Below the pieces are notes generated by a model that saw only the letters and a program-made list of their open reading frames with translations, searched no databases and had not been told where the DNA came from. Made by a program: the position numbers and the translations under genes. From Lentisphaerae bacterium RIFOXYA12_64_32 (lineage in GTDB: Bacteria; Verrucomicrobiota; Lentisphaeria; Oligosphaerales; YB12-FULL-65-16): 45,666 nucleotides of DNA. Each line of letters opens with the position of its first letter. Within the stretch, counting starts at the first letter, position 1. Below, one piece after another: positions 1 through 8,151 of the stretch. The stretch covers positions 1-45,666 of the forward strand of contig MHBL01000319.1 of NCBI GenBank assembly GCA_001803235.1. Reading direction: 5' to 3'.

Positions 1-57
1 TTTAGACGCCAGCCCCGGTCAACCGTTCGACCCTATCTCCACCCGCCACTGACGCAT
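1..57 (-). repeat. Dispersed repeat, TGCGTCAG-terminus family
   Basis: Read on the minus strand from about 56, this copy begins TGCGTCAGTGGCGGGTGGA and runs off the window. Bases 5-60 match 7796-7846 closely in the same orientation (shared core CTCCACCCGC followed by GACGCATTAC). The first 19 bases also match the terminus at 41193. Confidence 0.6.
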
Positions 58-266
58 TACAGCGGTAGGTCGCCCCTTCCTTGCAAACCAACCCAGACCG
101 TGATATTCCTATGAGCAACAAGAAATTGAGGCGGGTAGCCCCGACCATCACCCCAACCGTGGTCCTGCCATCGAGATGCCGCTGACATCCGCACAGAGCC
201 GGGCTGCCGCCCCGGTGACAACGCGGTTCTTGCGAAGGGCGCAACAGGAAGTGAGCGGGAGGCTGA
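1..266. other. Intergenic stretch before the decarboxylase gene
   Basis: I see no convincing gene here. Bases 1-57 belong to a dispersed repeat (listed separately). The remainder has no recognisable RNA gene. The last 25 bases hold a good ribosome binding site (GGGAGG) five to six bases before the ATG at 267. Confidence 0.5.
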
Positions 267-1916
267 ATGGCTAGCTCAATCGGAATCGGCGAGTACCTGA
301 TTCAGCAACTGGAAGCGCATGGCGTGCGGCACGTGTTTGGCATCCCCGGCGATTACGTGCTGAAGTTCTTCGACCTGCTCTGCCGCAGTCATCTGAAGAC
401 GATCAACAGTTGCGACGAACAGGGGGCGGGCTTTGCCGCGGACGCGTACTCACGGCTGAATGGACTGGGCGTCGTCTGTATTACGTACGGTGTGGGGGGA
501 TTGAAGGTGGTCAACAGCACCGCCCAGGCGTACGCCGAGAAGTCACCGGTCGTAGTCATCAGCGGGTCGCCCGGCGTGCGCGAACAGCGCAATGACCCGC
601 TTCTGCACCACAAAGTGCGGGGCTTTGATACGCAGTTGCGGGTGTTCGAGCAGGTGACGGTTGCCTCAACCGTGCTGTCCGACCCGCAGACGGCGTTCGC
701 CGAAATCGACCGGGTCCTGCACGCGGCCATGCGGCAAAAGGGGCCGGTCTACATCGAACTCCCGCGTGACATGGTGACGGTGCCCGGCACCACGGAGCAT
801 CAGCACGTGGACGAAGAGGTCCCCACGGATGAAGAGGCCCTGGCGGAAGCGCTGGTCGAGGCAACCGCAATGCTCAACGCCGCGTCGCAACCCGTGATCC
901 TGGCAGGCGTGGAAGTTCATCGACTTGGCCTCCAGGATCACTTGGTGCGGCTGGCCGAGAAGATCAATGTGCCGATTGCCGCCCCGTTGATGGGCAAGTC
1001 GGTGGTCCGCGAGGATATGCCTCTGTTCATTGGCGTGTACGAGGGCGCCATGGGACTGGCAGCCACCCGCGACTACGTGGAATCGTGCGACTGCCTCCTG
1101 TCCCTGGGCGTGCTGAATACCGACCTGGACACGGGCATGTTCACGGCCCGCGTCGTGCGGCGGCAAAGCGTGTCGGCCAACATCGACGGCGTATCCATCC
1201 GCTGCCACCAGTTTCCGCGGGTTGGGTTGTCGGCGTTCATGGCCGGACTGCTGGCCGCTCCCATCGAACCTCGCACGCACGGGGCCTTGCCACACCCCGC
1301 CATGCCGAGCCCCTTCCACGCCCGGCCCGGACAGGCGATCACCGTGGAGCGCATGTTTCAGCGGATCAACGCGTTCTTGAGCGACGACATGGTCGTCATC
1401 GCCGACCCAGGCGATGCGTTGTTCGGGGCAGCGGACCTGGTCATCCATCACGACGCAGAGTTCCTGGCGTCCACCTACTACGCCTCGCTGGGGTTCGCCG
1501 TGCCGGCGAGCATTGGCGTTCAGTTGGCCAAACCGGAACTTCGGCCGCTGGTGCTGGTCGGCGACGGAGCGTTCCAGATGACCGGCATGGAACTGACCAT
1601 GGCCGCGCGCTACGGCCTGAACCCCGTTGTGGTGATTCTAAACAACAAAGGCTATGGCACCGAGCGGCCAATGCTGGATGGCCCCTTCAACGACGTACAT
1701 CCGTGGAAGCACACGGCCATTCCGCAACTGCTCGGCACGGGCAAGGCATTCGACGTGTATACCGAAGCGGAATTCGACCAGGCCCTGGACGCGGCCCGCG
1801 CCTACACCGAAGGCCTCTGCATCCTGGACGTACACCTCGACGCCCACGACATGTCCCCAGCCCTGAAACGCCTCACCAGCCGCCTCGGAAAAAGAGCGGG
1901 CCGGACGCAGGCGTAG
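267..1916 (+). CDS. Thiamine-diphosphate 2-oxo acid decarboxylase (pyruvate/indolepyruvate/phenylpyruvate decarboxylase family)
   Basis: The 549-residue length fits pyruvate/indolepyruvate decarboxylases. An N-terminal TPP-binding (PYR) domain has the catalytic Glu51 (DEQGAGFAADAYSR) and Asp29 in GIPGDY. The His-His pair typical of decarboxylases rather than acetolactate synthases is at 114-115 (LLHHKVRG). The C-terminal TPP domain has GDG at 432-434, NN at 459-460 and Glu466 after GYGT. Family knowledge: these cytosolic, Mg/TPP-dependent enzymes convert a 2-oxo acid to an aldehyde and CO2. Substrate (pyruvate, indolepyruvate, branched-chain oxo acid) cannot be told from sequence alone. The start is well supported by GGGAGG just upstream. 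It looks monocistronic: the next gene is on the opposite strand. No dehydrogenase is adjacent to consume the aldehyde. Confidence 0.88.
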   Translation: MASSIGIGEYLIQQLEAHGVRHVFGIPGDYVLKFFDLLCRSHLKTINSCDEQGAGFAADAYSRLNGLGVVCITYGVGGLKVVNSTAQAYAEKSPVVVISGSPGVREQRNDPLLHHKVRGFDTQLRVFEQVTVASTVLSDPQTAFAEIDRVLHAAMRQKGPVYIELPRDMVTVPGTTEHQHVDEEVPTDEEALAEALVEATAMLNAASQPVILAGVEVHRLGLQDHLVRLAEKINVPIAAPLMGKSVVREDMPLFIGVYEGAMGLAATRDYVESCDCLLSLGVLNTDLDTGMFTARVVRRQSVSANIDGVSIRCHQFPRVGLSAFMAGLLAAPIEPRTHGALPHPAMPSPFHARPGQAITVERMFQRINAFLSDDMVVIADPGDALFGAADLVIHHDAEFLASTYYASLGFAVPASIGVQLAKPELRPLVLVGDGAFQMTGMELTMAARYGLNPVVVILNNKGYGTERPMLDGPFNDVHPWKHTAIPQLLGTGKAFDVYTEAEFDQALDAARAYTEGLCILDVHLDAHDMSPALKRLTSRLGKRAGRTQA

Positions 1917-2015
1917 CCCACCACCACCACAGAAGCGCCACGTAACGGCGGCAAGCCGAAAGATCAACCGGACCGCCACCGCGGCACACCCTTTCGGCTG
2001 GGACGCAGACCGGGA

Positions 2016-3191
2016 TCAGTACTTCGCCAGCGCCGTGCGGAGTGCGCACATCAGGCGGTCGATATCGTGCTCGGTCGTTGATGGGCCGAAGCTGACGCGC
2101 AGGGTGCTGCGGGACACGGGCGCGGGAACGCCCATGGCGGCCAGGACGTGGCTTGATTTGCCGGAGCGCGCCGAGCAGGCGCTGCCCGTGCCGACGATCA
2201 CGTTCTCCAACTCGACGAGTCGTGCCAGCACTTCACCCTCGCAACCGGGGAACGCCACACTCAGGATGTACGGCGACGCGTCTTCAGGTGAATGGCACTG
2301 CGGCTGGCACGTGCGGCCGAGCGTTGCCAGACCTTCCCGCAGCCGCCGGTTCAGTCCGGTCACACGTGTCCACTCGCTCGCGCGCTCTCCGCACGCCAGT
2401 GCCGCAGCTTCCACGAACTCCAGGACGCCGACCACGTCGACCGTCCCCGGTCGCAAGCCATCCTGCTGTCCGCCGCCAAAAAACAGCGGCTGCAGTTGCA
2501 CGCCGCGGCGCCGGACCAGCGCCCCGACACTGGGCGGCCCGCCGATCTTGCGTCCGGACACCGCCAACAGGTCGATGCGCGCCGCGCGCCAGGGGATGTC
2601 CATCTTCCCGAAGCTCTGAATGGCGTCGACCATGAGTGCGGCCTTCGGCGCGCCACCGACCATCCACTGCCGCAACCGGACCAGATCGTGGACCGCGCCG
2701 GTTTCGTTGTTCACGTGGCAGACGGCCAGCAACGCCGCATCGGCAGAACCGGCGGGAACCGGCTTCTCCAGATCGAACCGCCCCCGGCTGTCGAGGGGCA
2801 ACGCCAGGCAGCGCTCGGGCGCGCCAACGCCTTCGCGGCTGGCCTCGAGCACCGATGCGTGCGCGGCTGGGTCCACCAGACCGAGGACCGGCGGCCGACG
2901 GCCGCGCAGCGCCCCGAGGCAACCGAGGTTGACGCTCTCCGTGCCGCCGCTGGTCCAGATCACCTGGGCCTCATCCTCGGCGATGCCGAGCAACTCGAGG
3001 AACCGCCGCCCAGCCACGTCTATCGCGCGCCGAGCGTCCTCGCTCAGACTGGTGGCGGCGTGCGGGTTGGCGAAAAACTGCTGACACAGCCGCGCATGCA
3101 TCGCCGCCACCTGCGGCAGCAACGGCGTGGCCGCGGCATGGTCGAGGTAGACCGGCGACAGGCGGTTCAATGGGTTGTGGGCGTCTGCCAT
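2016..3191 (-). CDS. Cysteine desulfurase (NifS/IscS type)
   Basis: A 391-residue class V aminotransferase-fold, PLP-dependent enzyme; the family takes sulfur from cysteine for Fe-S clusters and thio-modification. It begins VYLDHAAATPLL, the standard family start. Also seen are the PLP-contact Asn-Glu-Thr-Gly in CHVNNETGAV, the Asp in LMVDAIQSFG, the Schiff-base Lys in SGRKIGG (Arg sits where most homologues have His), and the active-site Cys in TGSACSARSGKSSHVL. The frame stays open to 3464, but the ATG at 3191 (MADAHNPLN) gives the right family N-terminus, so the upstream 91 codons are rejected. The short cysteine loop suits a housekeeping IscS/NifS role. It stands alone; a NifU-like scaffold lies far away at 44467. 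Confidence 0.88.
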   Translation of the reverse strand: MADAHNPLNRLSPVYLDHAAATPLLPQVAAMHARLCQQFFANPHAATSLSEDARRAIDVAGRRFLELLGIAEDEAQVIWTSGGTESVNLGCLGALRGRRPPVLGLVDPAAHASVLEASREGVGAPERCLALPLDSRGRFDLEKPVPAGSADAALLAVCHVNNETGAVHDLVRLRQWMVGGAPKAALMVDAIQSFGKMDIPWRAARIDLLAVSGRKIGGPPSVGALVRRRGVQLQPLFFGGGQQDGLRPGTVDVVGVLEFVEAAALACGERASEWTRVTGLNRRLREGLATLGRTCQPQCHSPEDASPYILSVAFPGCEGEVLARLVELENVIVGTGSACSARSGKSSHVLAAMGVPAPVSRSTLRVSFGPSTTEHDIDRLMCALRTALAKY

Positions 3192-3521
3192 GGTTCTTGC
3201 CGGCCGGAGGTCCATGGTATCCGGCCGGCTATAACGTACAGGCCGCCGCGGCAAGGCACAACACGCCCACGGCAGGGCTGCGTCAATCACGGATTGCACG
3301 GCTGGGGTGGCTGGCCAAAGTACCGGGAGCGGCTCGCTCCGGCGGTTGCGGGACCGAGCCGGTCCCGCCACTTTGCCAGAACGACCCGGACGGCAGCGAG
3401 TAACCCCCTCACATGATCGGGCGGTATTCCGCCCGGAAGCCGCTGACGCTTCACGGCATCGCAAATGCCGCCGAAGACACTACATTTGTCACCGGGCAAT
3501 TACCTTCTTGGCGGGAGTCGG
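3192..3521. other. Divergent intergenic region (330 bp)
   Basis: This space separates the divergent desulfurase and membrane glycosyltransferase genes and should hold both promoters, though I could not place convincing -35/-10 boxes. Its main feature is the nested palindrome at 3313-3377. No gene seen. Confidence 0.4.
3313..3377. repeat. REP-like nested palindrome (CAAAGTGGC family)
   Basis: The outer arms GGCCAAAGTACCGGGA and (right arm, reverse complement) GGCAAAGTGGCGGGA are imperfect inverted repeats. Each half contains its own hairpin: GGGAGCGGCTCGCTCC on the left and GGGACCGAGCCGGTCCC on the right. Relatives lie at 7730-7783 and 17371-17440. Confidence 0.75.
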
Positions 3522-5306
3522 ATGCCGACGGCTGAAACAACGAATTCCTCCCATGACCGCGGAACACCGCCCGGCGCCCCCCCGGGACGGGGCCGACCGG
3601 TTCTGGCCTGGCTCCTCTCTCCCGTTGTGCCGCTCGCCCTGATGGCCGTGCTGGCCCTCGGCAGCATGGCACACAAGTCGGCGACGTTTGACGAGCCGCT
3701 CATGCTCGCGGCCGGCACGTGGTACCTGCGCACCGGCAACATGAGTCTGAATGCGGAAAACCCGCCGCTGTTCAAGGCGCTGTATTCCCTGCCGTGCCTG
3801 GCGTTCCACGACCCGGCCCTGCCGCCGCTCCCCGAGAACCTCCGGTTCTCCTACAACATGCTGGACGAGTTCGCCTACGCCAACGACTTCCTGTTCAAAT
3901 GCCCGCAGCACCGGCAGATCCTCTTTCTGTGCCGGCTCGTCGCCGTCGGTTGCGGGCTGCTGCTGGGGTTCGTCCTGTATTGCGTCACCCGCCGCATATG
4001 GGACAACGTCGTGGCCGGCCTCATGCTGTGGGTGTTCGCGCTGTGCCCGAACGTCCTGACCCACACGCAACTGGTCACCATGGACATCGGCTGCGCCTTG
4101 ACCGTCTTCCTGACGACCATAGCCCTGGCGCAGCTGCTGCGAACCGGCCAGCGTCGCTGGCTTGTCGGCTGCGGCATGGCGCTCGGATGCGCACTGCTGA
4201 CCAAGTTCACCGCCGTGCTGCTCGTGCCGATCCTGGCCATACAGGCGTTGGTGTGGCTGGCACCACGCGAACACCGGAACCAGGCCGGACGCGTGCTCCT
4301 CCGCCTGCTGGGCACGCTGACACTGGCGCTGCTGCTCGTGAGCGCCGCCTATCGCTTTGACGGCCTCGGCCACCGCCTGCGGAGCGGGCAATACGAGAGC
4401 CAACTGCTGCGACGTCTGCAAACACTGCCCGGCATCGCCGCGGTCCCCCTGCCCGTCCCCGAAGCCTACATCCGCGGCTTCGACATCGTGGCGTACAACA
4501 ACGAGCCGGGGCTGCCGAACATATTCCTGGGCAAGTACTACCCGAAGGGCGCGTCCTGGTGGTACTACTACATCGTGGTCATCGGCCTCAAGACGCCCGT
4601 GCCGTTCCTCCTGGGACTGGCGGGAAGCCTCGTACTCTTGCTGCGTCAGCGCGACCGGAATTGGAGCACGGTGCTGGTCCTGGCGCTGCCGCCGGTGCTG
4701 CTGTTCGCAAACTTCAGCTTCTTGGCCTACCGGCAGCTTGGATTCCGCTACATCCTACCCTTGTGGCCATTCGCGCTCCTGCTGCTGGGCGTTGGCATCG
4801 CCCGACTTCGAGGGCTGTGGGCGGATCGACGCGTGCGCGCAGTCGGCTGGGGCCTCGGCGTCTGGTACGCTGCCAGCACCGTGTTGGCGTACCCGCACTT
4901 TCTCAGCTACTTCAACGAGTTGGCCGGCGGCTCGCGGAATGGTTGGAAGTATCTGGCGGACAGCAATATCGATTGGGGGCAAGACCTGCCAGCCCTGGCC
5001 ACGTGGCAGGAGCAGAACGGACACCCCCCGATGTACGTGCTGTATTACGGCACCGCGCCGCTGGCGGCGTACGGTGTCGCAGAGCAGGCCTGGGCGACAT
5101 TCCCGTTGCCGCAGTACCTGGCCGTCAGCGTCACCAGCCTGTACGTACTCGAGTCGGTGCCGCTGGTCAAGTACTTGCGGGAGGAGCGGAGTCCGCTTGC
5201 CCGACTCGGCAACTCGATCTTCATCTACGAGCTCGACCAAGCCGTGCGCGAGCGTTTCATGCGACTGGCAACAGAGTCCACGCCCGGCCGACCGACAACT
5301 CGATAG
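3522..5306 (+). CDS. Polytopic membrane glycosyltransferase, GT39/ArnT-like (dolichyl/undecaprenyl-phosphate-sugar dependent)
   Basis: A 594-residue integral membrane protein with about ten hydrophobic segments. After the first membrane segment it carries an acidic motif (SATFDEP) and then ENPPLFK, the signature pair of the PMT_2/ArnT family, whose members move a sugar from a lipid carrier on the outer face of the membrane. A large loop near residues 470-560 (FNELAGGSRNGWKYLADSN, IDWGQDL) resembles carrier-dependent glycosyltransferases in which this loop is periplasmic. The start at 3522 (MPTAETTN) is chosen over an upstream ATG because GGGAG lies eight bases before it and the upstream 19 codons look non-coding. 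Acceptor and donor are unknown. No glycan operon surrounds it. Confidence 0.7.
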   Translation: MPTAETTNSSHDRGTPPGAPPGRGRPVLAWLLSPVVPLALMAVLALGSMAHKSATFDEPLMLAAGTWYLRTGNMSLNAENPPLFKALYSLPCLAFHDPALPPLPENLRFSYNMLDEFAYANDFLFKCPQHRQILFLCRLVAVGCGLLLGFVLYCVTRRIWDNVVAGLMLWVFALCPNVLTHTQLVTMDIGCALTVFLTTIALAQLLRTGQRRWLVGCGMALGCALLTKFTAVLLVPILAIQALVWLAPREHRNQAGRVLLRLLGTLTLALLLVSAAYRFDGLGHRLRSGQYESQLLRRLQTLPGIAAVPLPVPEAYIRGFDIVAYNNEPGLPNIFLGKYYPKGASWWYYYIVVIGLKTPVPFLLGLAGSLVLLLRQRDRNWSTVLVLALPPVLLFANFSFLAYRQLGFRYILPLWPFALLLLGVGIARLRGLWADRRVRAVGWGLGVWYAASTVLAYPHFLSYFNELAGGSRNGWKYLADSNIDWGQDLPALATWQEQNGHPPMYVLYYGTAPLAAYGVAEQAWATFPLPQYLAVSVTSLYVLESVPLVKYLREERSPLARLGNSIFIYELDQAVRERFMRLATESTPGRPTTR

Positions 5307-5443
5307 CCGGCGGACCCCGCACGTGATGCGTCAGCTAAGGGTGGAGCACAGACCCCTGCCACCTTGTGTGGCAGGTGAACGGGTTCATTGGCTACTTCGC
5401 CGCACCTCGTTCCCTCTCTTCCCTTTCCCCCGTCCGCCGGCGG
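5307..5443 (+). repeat. Dispersed repeat element, TGCGTCAG family, copy 2
   Basis: The element proper runs from TGCGTCAG at 5327 to CCGTCCGCCGGCGG ending at 5443. It includes a small hairpin (CCCCTGCCACC/TGGCAGG), a GTGAACGGGTTCATTGGC block and a polypyrimidine tract. It matches the reverse complement of 41324-41440 over most of its length, and more loosely 41193-41323. Its right end touches the truncated xylose isomerase frame. Confidence 0.8.
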
Positions 5444-5650
5444 ATCCCATGGCACCAGGTCGTCATCGTGAAAACGGGTGCACTCGATGAGTCCCGCGCC
5501 GGCGGCCCAGCCGAGGATGTTGGCCGTCTCGAGCGAGTCGATGGAGTTCAGGACCTTGCCGCCGAATGGGTCGCTCAGCGGGTTGCCGACGCACCAGAAC
5601 GGCATGGAACGCAGACTGACCGAACCGACGTTGAACGCTTGGGTCGCCAT
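5444..5650 (-). pseudogene. Truncated xylose isomerase (N-terminal 69 codons only)
   Basis: From ATG 5650 (preceded by GGGAGG ten bases upstream) the minus-strand frame reads MATQAFNVGS, then DPFGGKVLNSIDSLETANIL and ends FHDDDLVPWD. This resembles the start of xylose isomerases of the actinobacterial type (DPFG, LDPVE, FHDDDL-P-). Family members are about 390 residues; here similarity stops at Asp69, exactly where the repeat element begins. The frame stays open through the element into the 3' end of the neighbouring glycosyltransferase gene, giving a 141-codon chimera that is probably meaningless. The rest of the gene is not in the adjacent sequence. The family call rests on motif recall, not a search. 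Confidence 0.6.
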
Positions 5651-5733
5651 GAAACGTGCCCTCCCGGTTACGTTGGTTCGACGCGCATAATATGCACCCC
5701 AACCCGGATCATTCTACGGGGGCGCCCGGACCT

Positions 5734-7650
5734 TCACCGCGGTGCAGGTGCGGCCTGTTTCGCCATCGTCTCGGCGAGGCGGAGAAGGTCCGCCAACTCG
5801 GGGTGCCTGGGTTGCACGATCTGCAACCTCTCGGCGGCGCAGCGGAACAGCTCCTGGTCGCCGGCCTCCAGCGCGGCGCAGGCGATGAGAAAATGGACGT
5901 CGCCAATGCCGGGCGTGAGTTCAGCAGCTTCCACGAGCCGAGCCAGCCCCTCGAGCGGCTGACCGTTGTGCACCGCCAGCATGCCGAGTCCCACCTCGCG
6001 GTAGACGCCGACCAGGTCCGGCGCCCGCCACCACGGCGCGGCCACAGCGCTCGCCTCCAGGTAGCGCTGACGCCATGACGGCGCTTTCTCCGGAGGCGGT
6101 GCGGCAGGCAGGCGCCGGTCGGCAAGCAGGGCTGCGTTCGCAGGTCGGTCCTTGCAGAAGATGACCGCGCGGGCATCGGCATAGACCAGACACCAGGTAC
6201 GGTTCTCATGCAGCAGCTTGAACAGGGCCGGCAGCCCGGTGAACGGAACGTGCGAGAACAGCGCCAGATCAAAATCGTACTCCTGATCCAGCGCCGCAAA
6301 CCGGCGCGGGTCGCGTGTGAGGTCGACGTAGCGCGAGAACTCCTCCTGCGCGTGGACTTCGAGCCGCTGGTCCATGAACACGGGCGTCTCCGGGCCAAGC
6401 TGGAAGATGAGGTACCCGCCCCAGTTGAAGTCGTTGAACAAACGCCCCTTCCATCCGTGTTCACGCAGATAGGCAACCGCCGCCGCCGGCGTCGCATACG
6501 CAGCGGCACGACCCCATCCGCGATCCACCCCGTGCTGCCGCAGCGCCTGGGGATGGCCGGCCAGAGAGCCGGTGAGATGCGCGCTCAGAGCCACGGCAGC
6601 GACACCGAGGACAACCCCCATGCGGCGCGACGGCGAACCAAACTGCCAGGCACGCAGTCCCGGCAACAATTCGGCGACAACCCAAGCCGCCACCACCGCG
6701 AACGGCGCCATGTTCCGCAGCGCCAGCAGATACAGAAAGGCAAACCCCGCGAACAACAAAGTCAGGGCCGGCACCCGCTGTCGCGGCCCGCGCCACCCGT
6801 GCACGGCCAGCGCCCCAACCCCGCAACCGAACAGAATCAGACAGGCCCAACCTGCCGGCTGCGTCAGAAACAGGCCGTGCCGCAACGGCGACGCGAACTC
6901 GATAATGTTCTCCGAGTAGACGTTGCGCTCACCAATCCGCGTGTAGAGCAGCAGCGGGAACAGGACGCCCTTGACCCCGTACGGGTTCAGGAAACACGCA
7001 CCGGCGCTGAGCAGAGCCCAGCGCCACCGTCGCCATGGCGCCTCGACCATCCAGGCCGCCGCCACCAGCAACCCGAGAACGAACAGGCCATGGGTGTTAA
7101 CCCACAGCAGCAGGGTGACGGGAAACAGCCAGGGATGACGGTCAGCCCGCCAGACCCACAGGAGGACGGCCAGGTACACCAGCGACACCAGCAACGGTCG
7201 CAGCGACAAGGTCGCGGTGCTTCCCAGGAACACCAGTAACAGCAGCAGCAAGCTGCCGTCCGTGCCGCGCAGTCCGCAGGCCTTGAAGGCCAGCGCCAGA
7301 CCGGCAACGATCAGCACCGCCTTCAGCAGCATCAACCCGGCGTCGCCCATCAGGCAGTAGCAGGCGTAGACACCCAACTGAAACAGCCAGTGCAGGCAGA
7401 CGTACGGACGCCCTGCCGAGGCGAAGGAGAACTCGTCCGAGTGCGGCACCTGAACGTGGGCGAGCATCCACCGTCCGCCCGCCAGATGGAACCAGATGTC
7501 ACCGTCAATCAGACCCCCAAGCGCGGCCCCCGCAATCCACGCTGCAAGCGCCATCCATGCCACCCGAACCGTCCAGGCGACGGGTTCGCCAACGGTGCTC
7601 CGTCCACTCTCGCCCGGTTGTTCCCGAGGTGCCTGCATGGCCCTTACCAT
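5734..7650 (-). CDS. Polytopic membrane protein, glycosyltransferase-like, with soluble C-terminal domain
   Basis: About 638 residues. After a membrane segment comes GDIWFHLAGGRWML followed by SDEFSF and HWLFQLG, a motif set found in large GT-C-like membrane proteins of planctomycete-type genomes (D-x-W-x-H-x-x-G, then WL). Some nine further hydrophobic segments follow, with NTHGLF and LNPYG in loops. From about residue 410 there is a soluble domain (LFNDFNWGGYLIFQLG, VFMDQRLEVH) and a C-terminal TPR-like helical pair (residues ~550-630). Candidate starts are ATG 7650 and ATG 7638; neither has a strong ribosome site. Function unknown; a role in cell-surface glycan work is only an inference from fold class. 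The 3' end faces the xylose isomerase remnant. Confidence 0.6.
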   Translation of the reverse strand: MVRAMQAPREQPGESGRSTVGEPVAWTVRVAWMALAAWIAGAALGGLIDGDIWFHLAGGRWMLAHVQVPHSDEFSFASAGRPYVCLHWLFQLGVYACYCLMGDAGLMLLKAVLIVAGLALAFKACGLRGTDGSLLLLLLVFLGSTATLSLRPLLVSLVYLAVLLWVWRADRHPWLFPVTLLLWVNTHGLFVLGLLVAAAWMVEAPWRRWRWALLSAGACFLNPYGVKGVLFPLLLYTRIGERNVYSENIIEFASPLRHGLFLTQPAGWACLILFGCGVGALAVHGWRGPRQRVPALTLLFAGFAFLYLLALRNMAPFAVVAAWVVAELLPGLRAWQFGSPSRRMGVVLGVAAVALSAHLTGSLAGHPQALRQHGVDRGWGRAAAYATPAAAVAYLREHGWKGRLFNDFNWGGYLIFQLGPETPVFMDQRLEVHAQEEFSRYVDLTRDPRRFAALDQEYDFDLALFSHVPFTGLPALFKLLHENRTWCLVYADARAVIFCKDRPANAALLADRRLPAAPPPEKAPSWRQRYLEASAVAAPWWRAPDLVGVYREVGLGMLAVHNGQPLEGLARLVEAAELTPGIGDVHFLIACAALEAGDQELFRCAAERLQIVQPRHPELADLLRLAETMAKQAAPAPR

Positions 7651-7729
7651 AGCGCCGTCCGTGGCCGAGTCCCAAGCGCCACCGCGTGCCAAGGCAATGC
7701 GTCGCGGGCGCACGGTTCGGCGGTAGATA

Positions 7730-7783
7730 GCCAAAGTGGCGGGAGCGGCTCGCTCCCGCGAGTCGCGGGTGTCGGAGCGAGCC
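7730..7783. repeat. REP-like palindrome (CAAAGTGGC family), partial second arm
   Basis: Starts GCCAAAGTGGCGGGAGCGG, forms the hairpin GGGAGCGGCTCGCTCCC, and is followed by a degraded second half (GGAGCGAGCCC). Compare 3313-3377 and 17371-17440. Confidence 0.7.
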
Positions 7784-7792
7784 CTTCGACCA

Positions 7793-7846
7793 CGTTAGGC
7801 GTCAGCCCAGGTCAGACTTCGACCTTATCTCCACCCGCGACGCATT
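7793..7846 (-). repeat. Dispersed repeat, TGCGTCAG-terminus family, copy 3
   Basis: Nearly the same as bases 5-60: GGCGTCAGCCCAGGTCA, TTCGACCTTATCTCCACC, CGCGACGCATTAC. The terminus on the minus strand reads TGCGTCGCGGGTGGAGA. Confidence 0.65.
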
Positions 7847-8151
7847 ACGTGCCAAGACCGTGCCGACCGGCAAGGGGGGGGACCTCCGGCCCGGAAGGCT
7901 GGCCGCAACACGACCCAGGTTTGCCATCCGGCCCCAACCGGCCTGTTGGCAATGCAACGGCTTGATCCCAGAGTGGTAAAACGCGCCCATTCAGACACAT
8001 TTTGGAGTGGATTTGCGGCACGATGGGTTGCCAAGGGGCGGCCGGTGATGCTAAATTCTCACCGCTCAAGAGCAGGAATGCCGGTCCGCCGGTCCCGACC
8101 TGCTGGTCTCGACCAACTATAGGAGTTTGTCTGCCGCCGCCGGCAGTGCTC

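Larger units (their letters stand above)
7651..8151. other. Intergenic repeat-bearing region (about 500 bp)
   Basis: Divergent spacer between the membrane protein and the sensor kinase. It contains a REP-like palindrome (7730-7783) and a TGCGTCAG-family copy (7793-7846). The rest has no gene I can support. Confidence 0.4.

Noticed and set aside
5225..5650. Real 141-residue protein
   Set aside because: Only the first 69 codons resemble a known protein. The remainder is repeat element and antisense of a neighbour.
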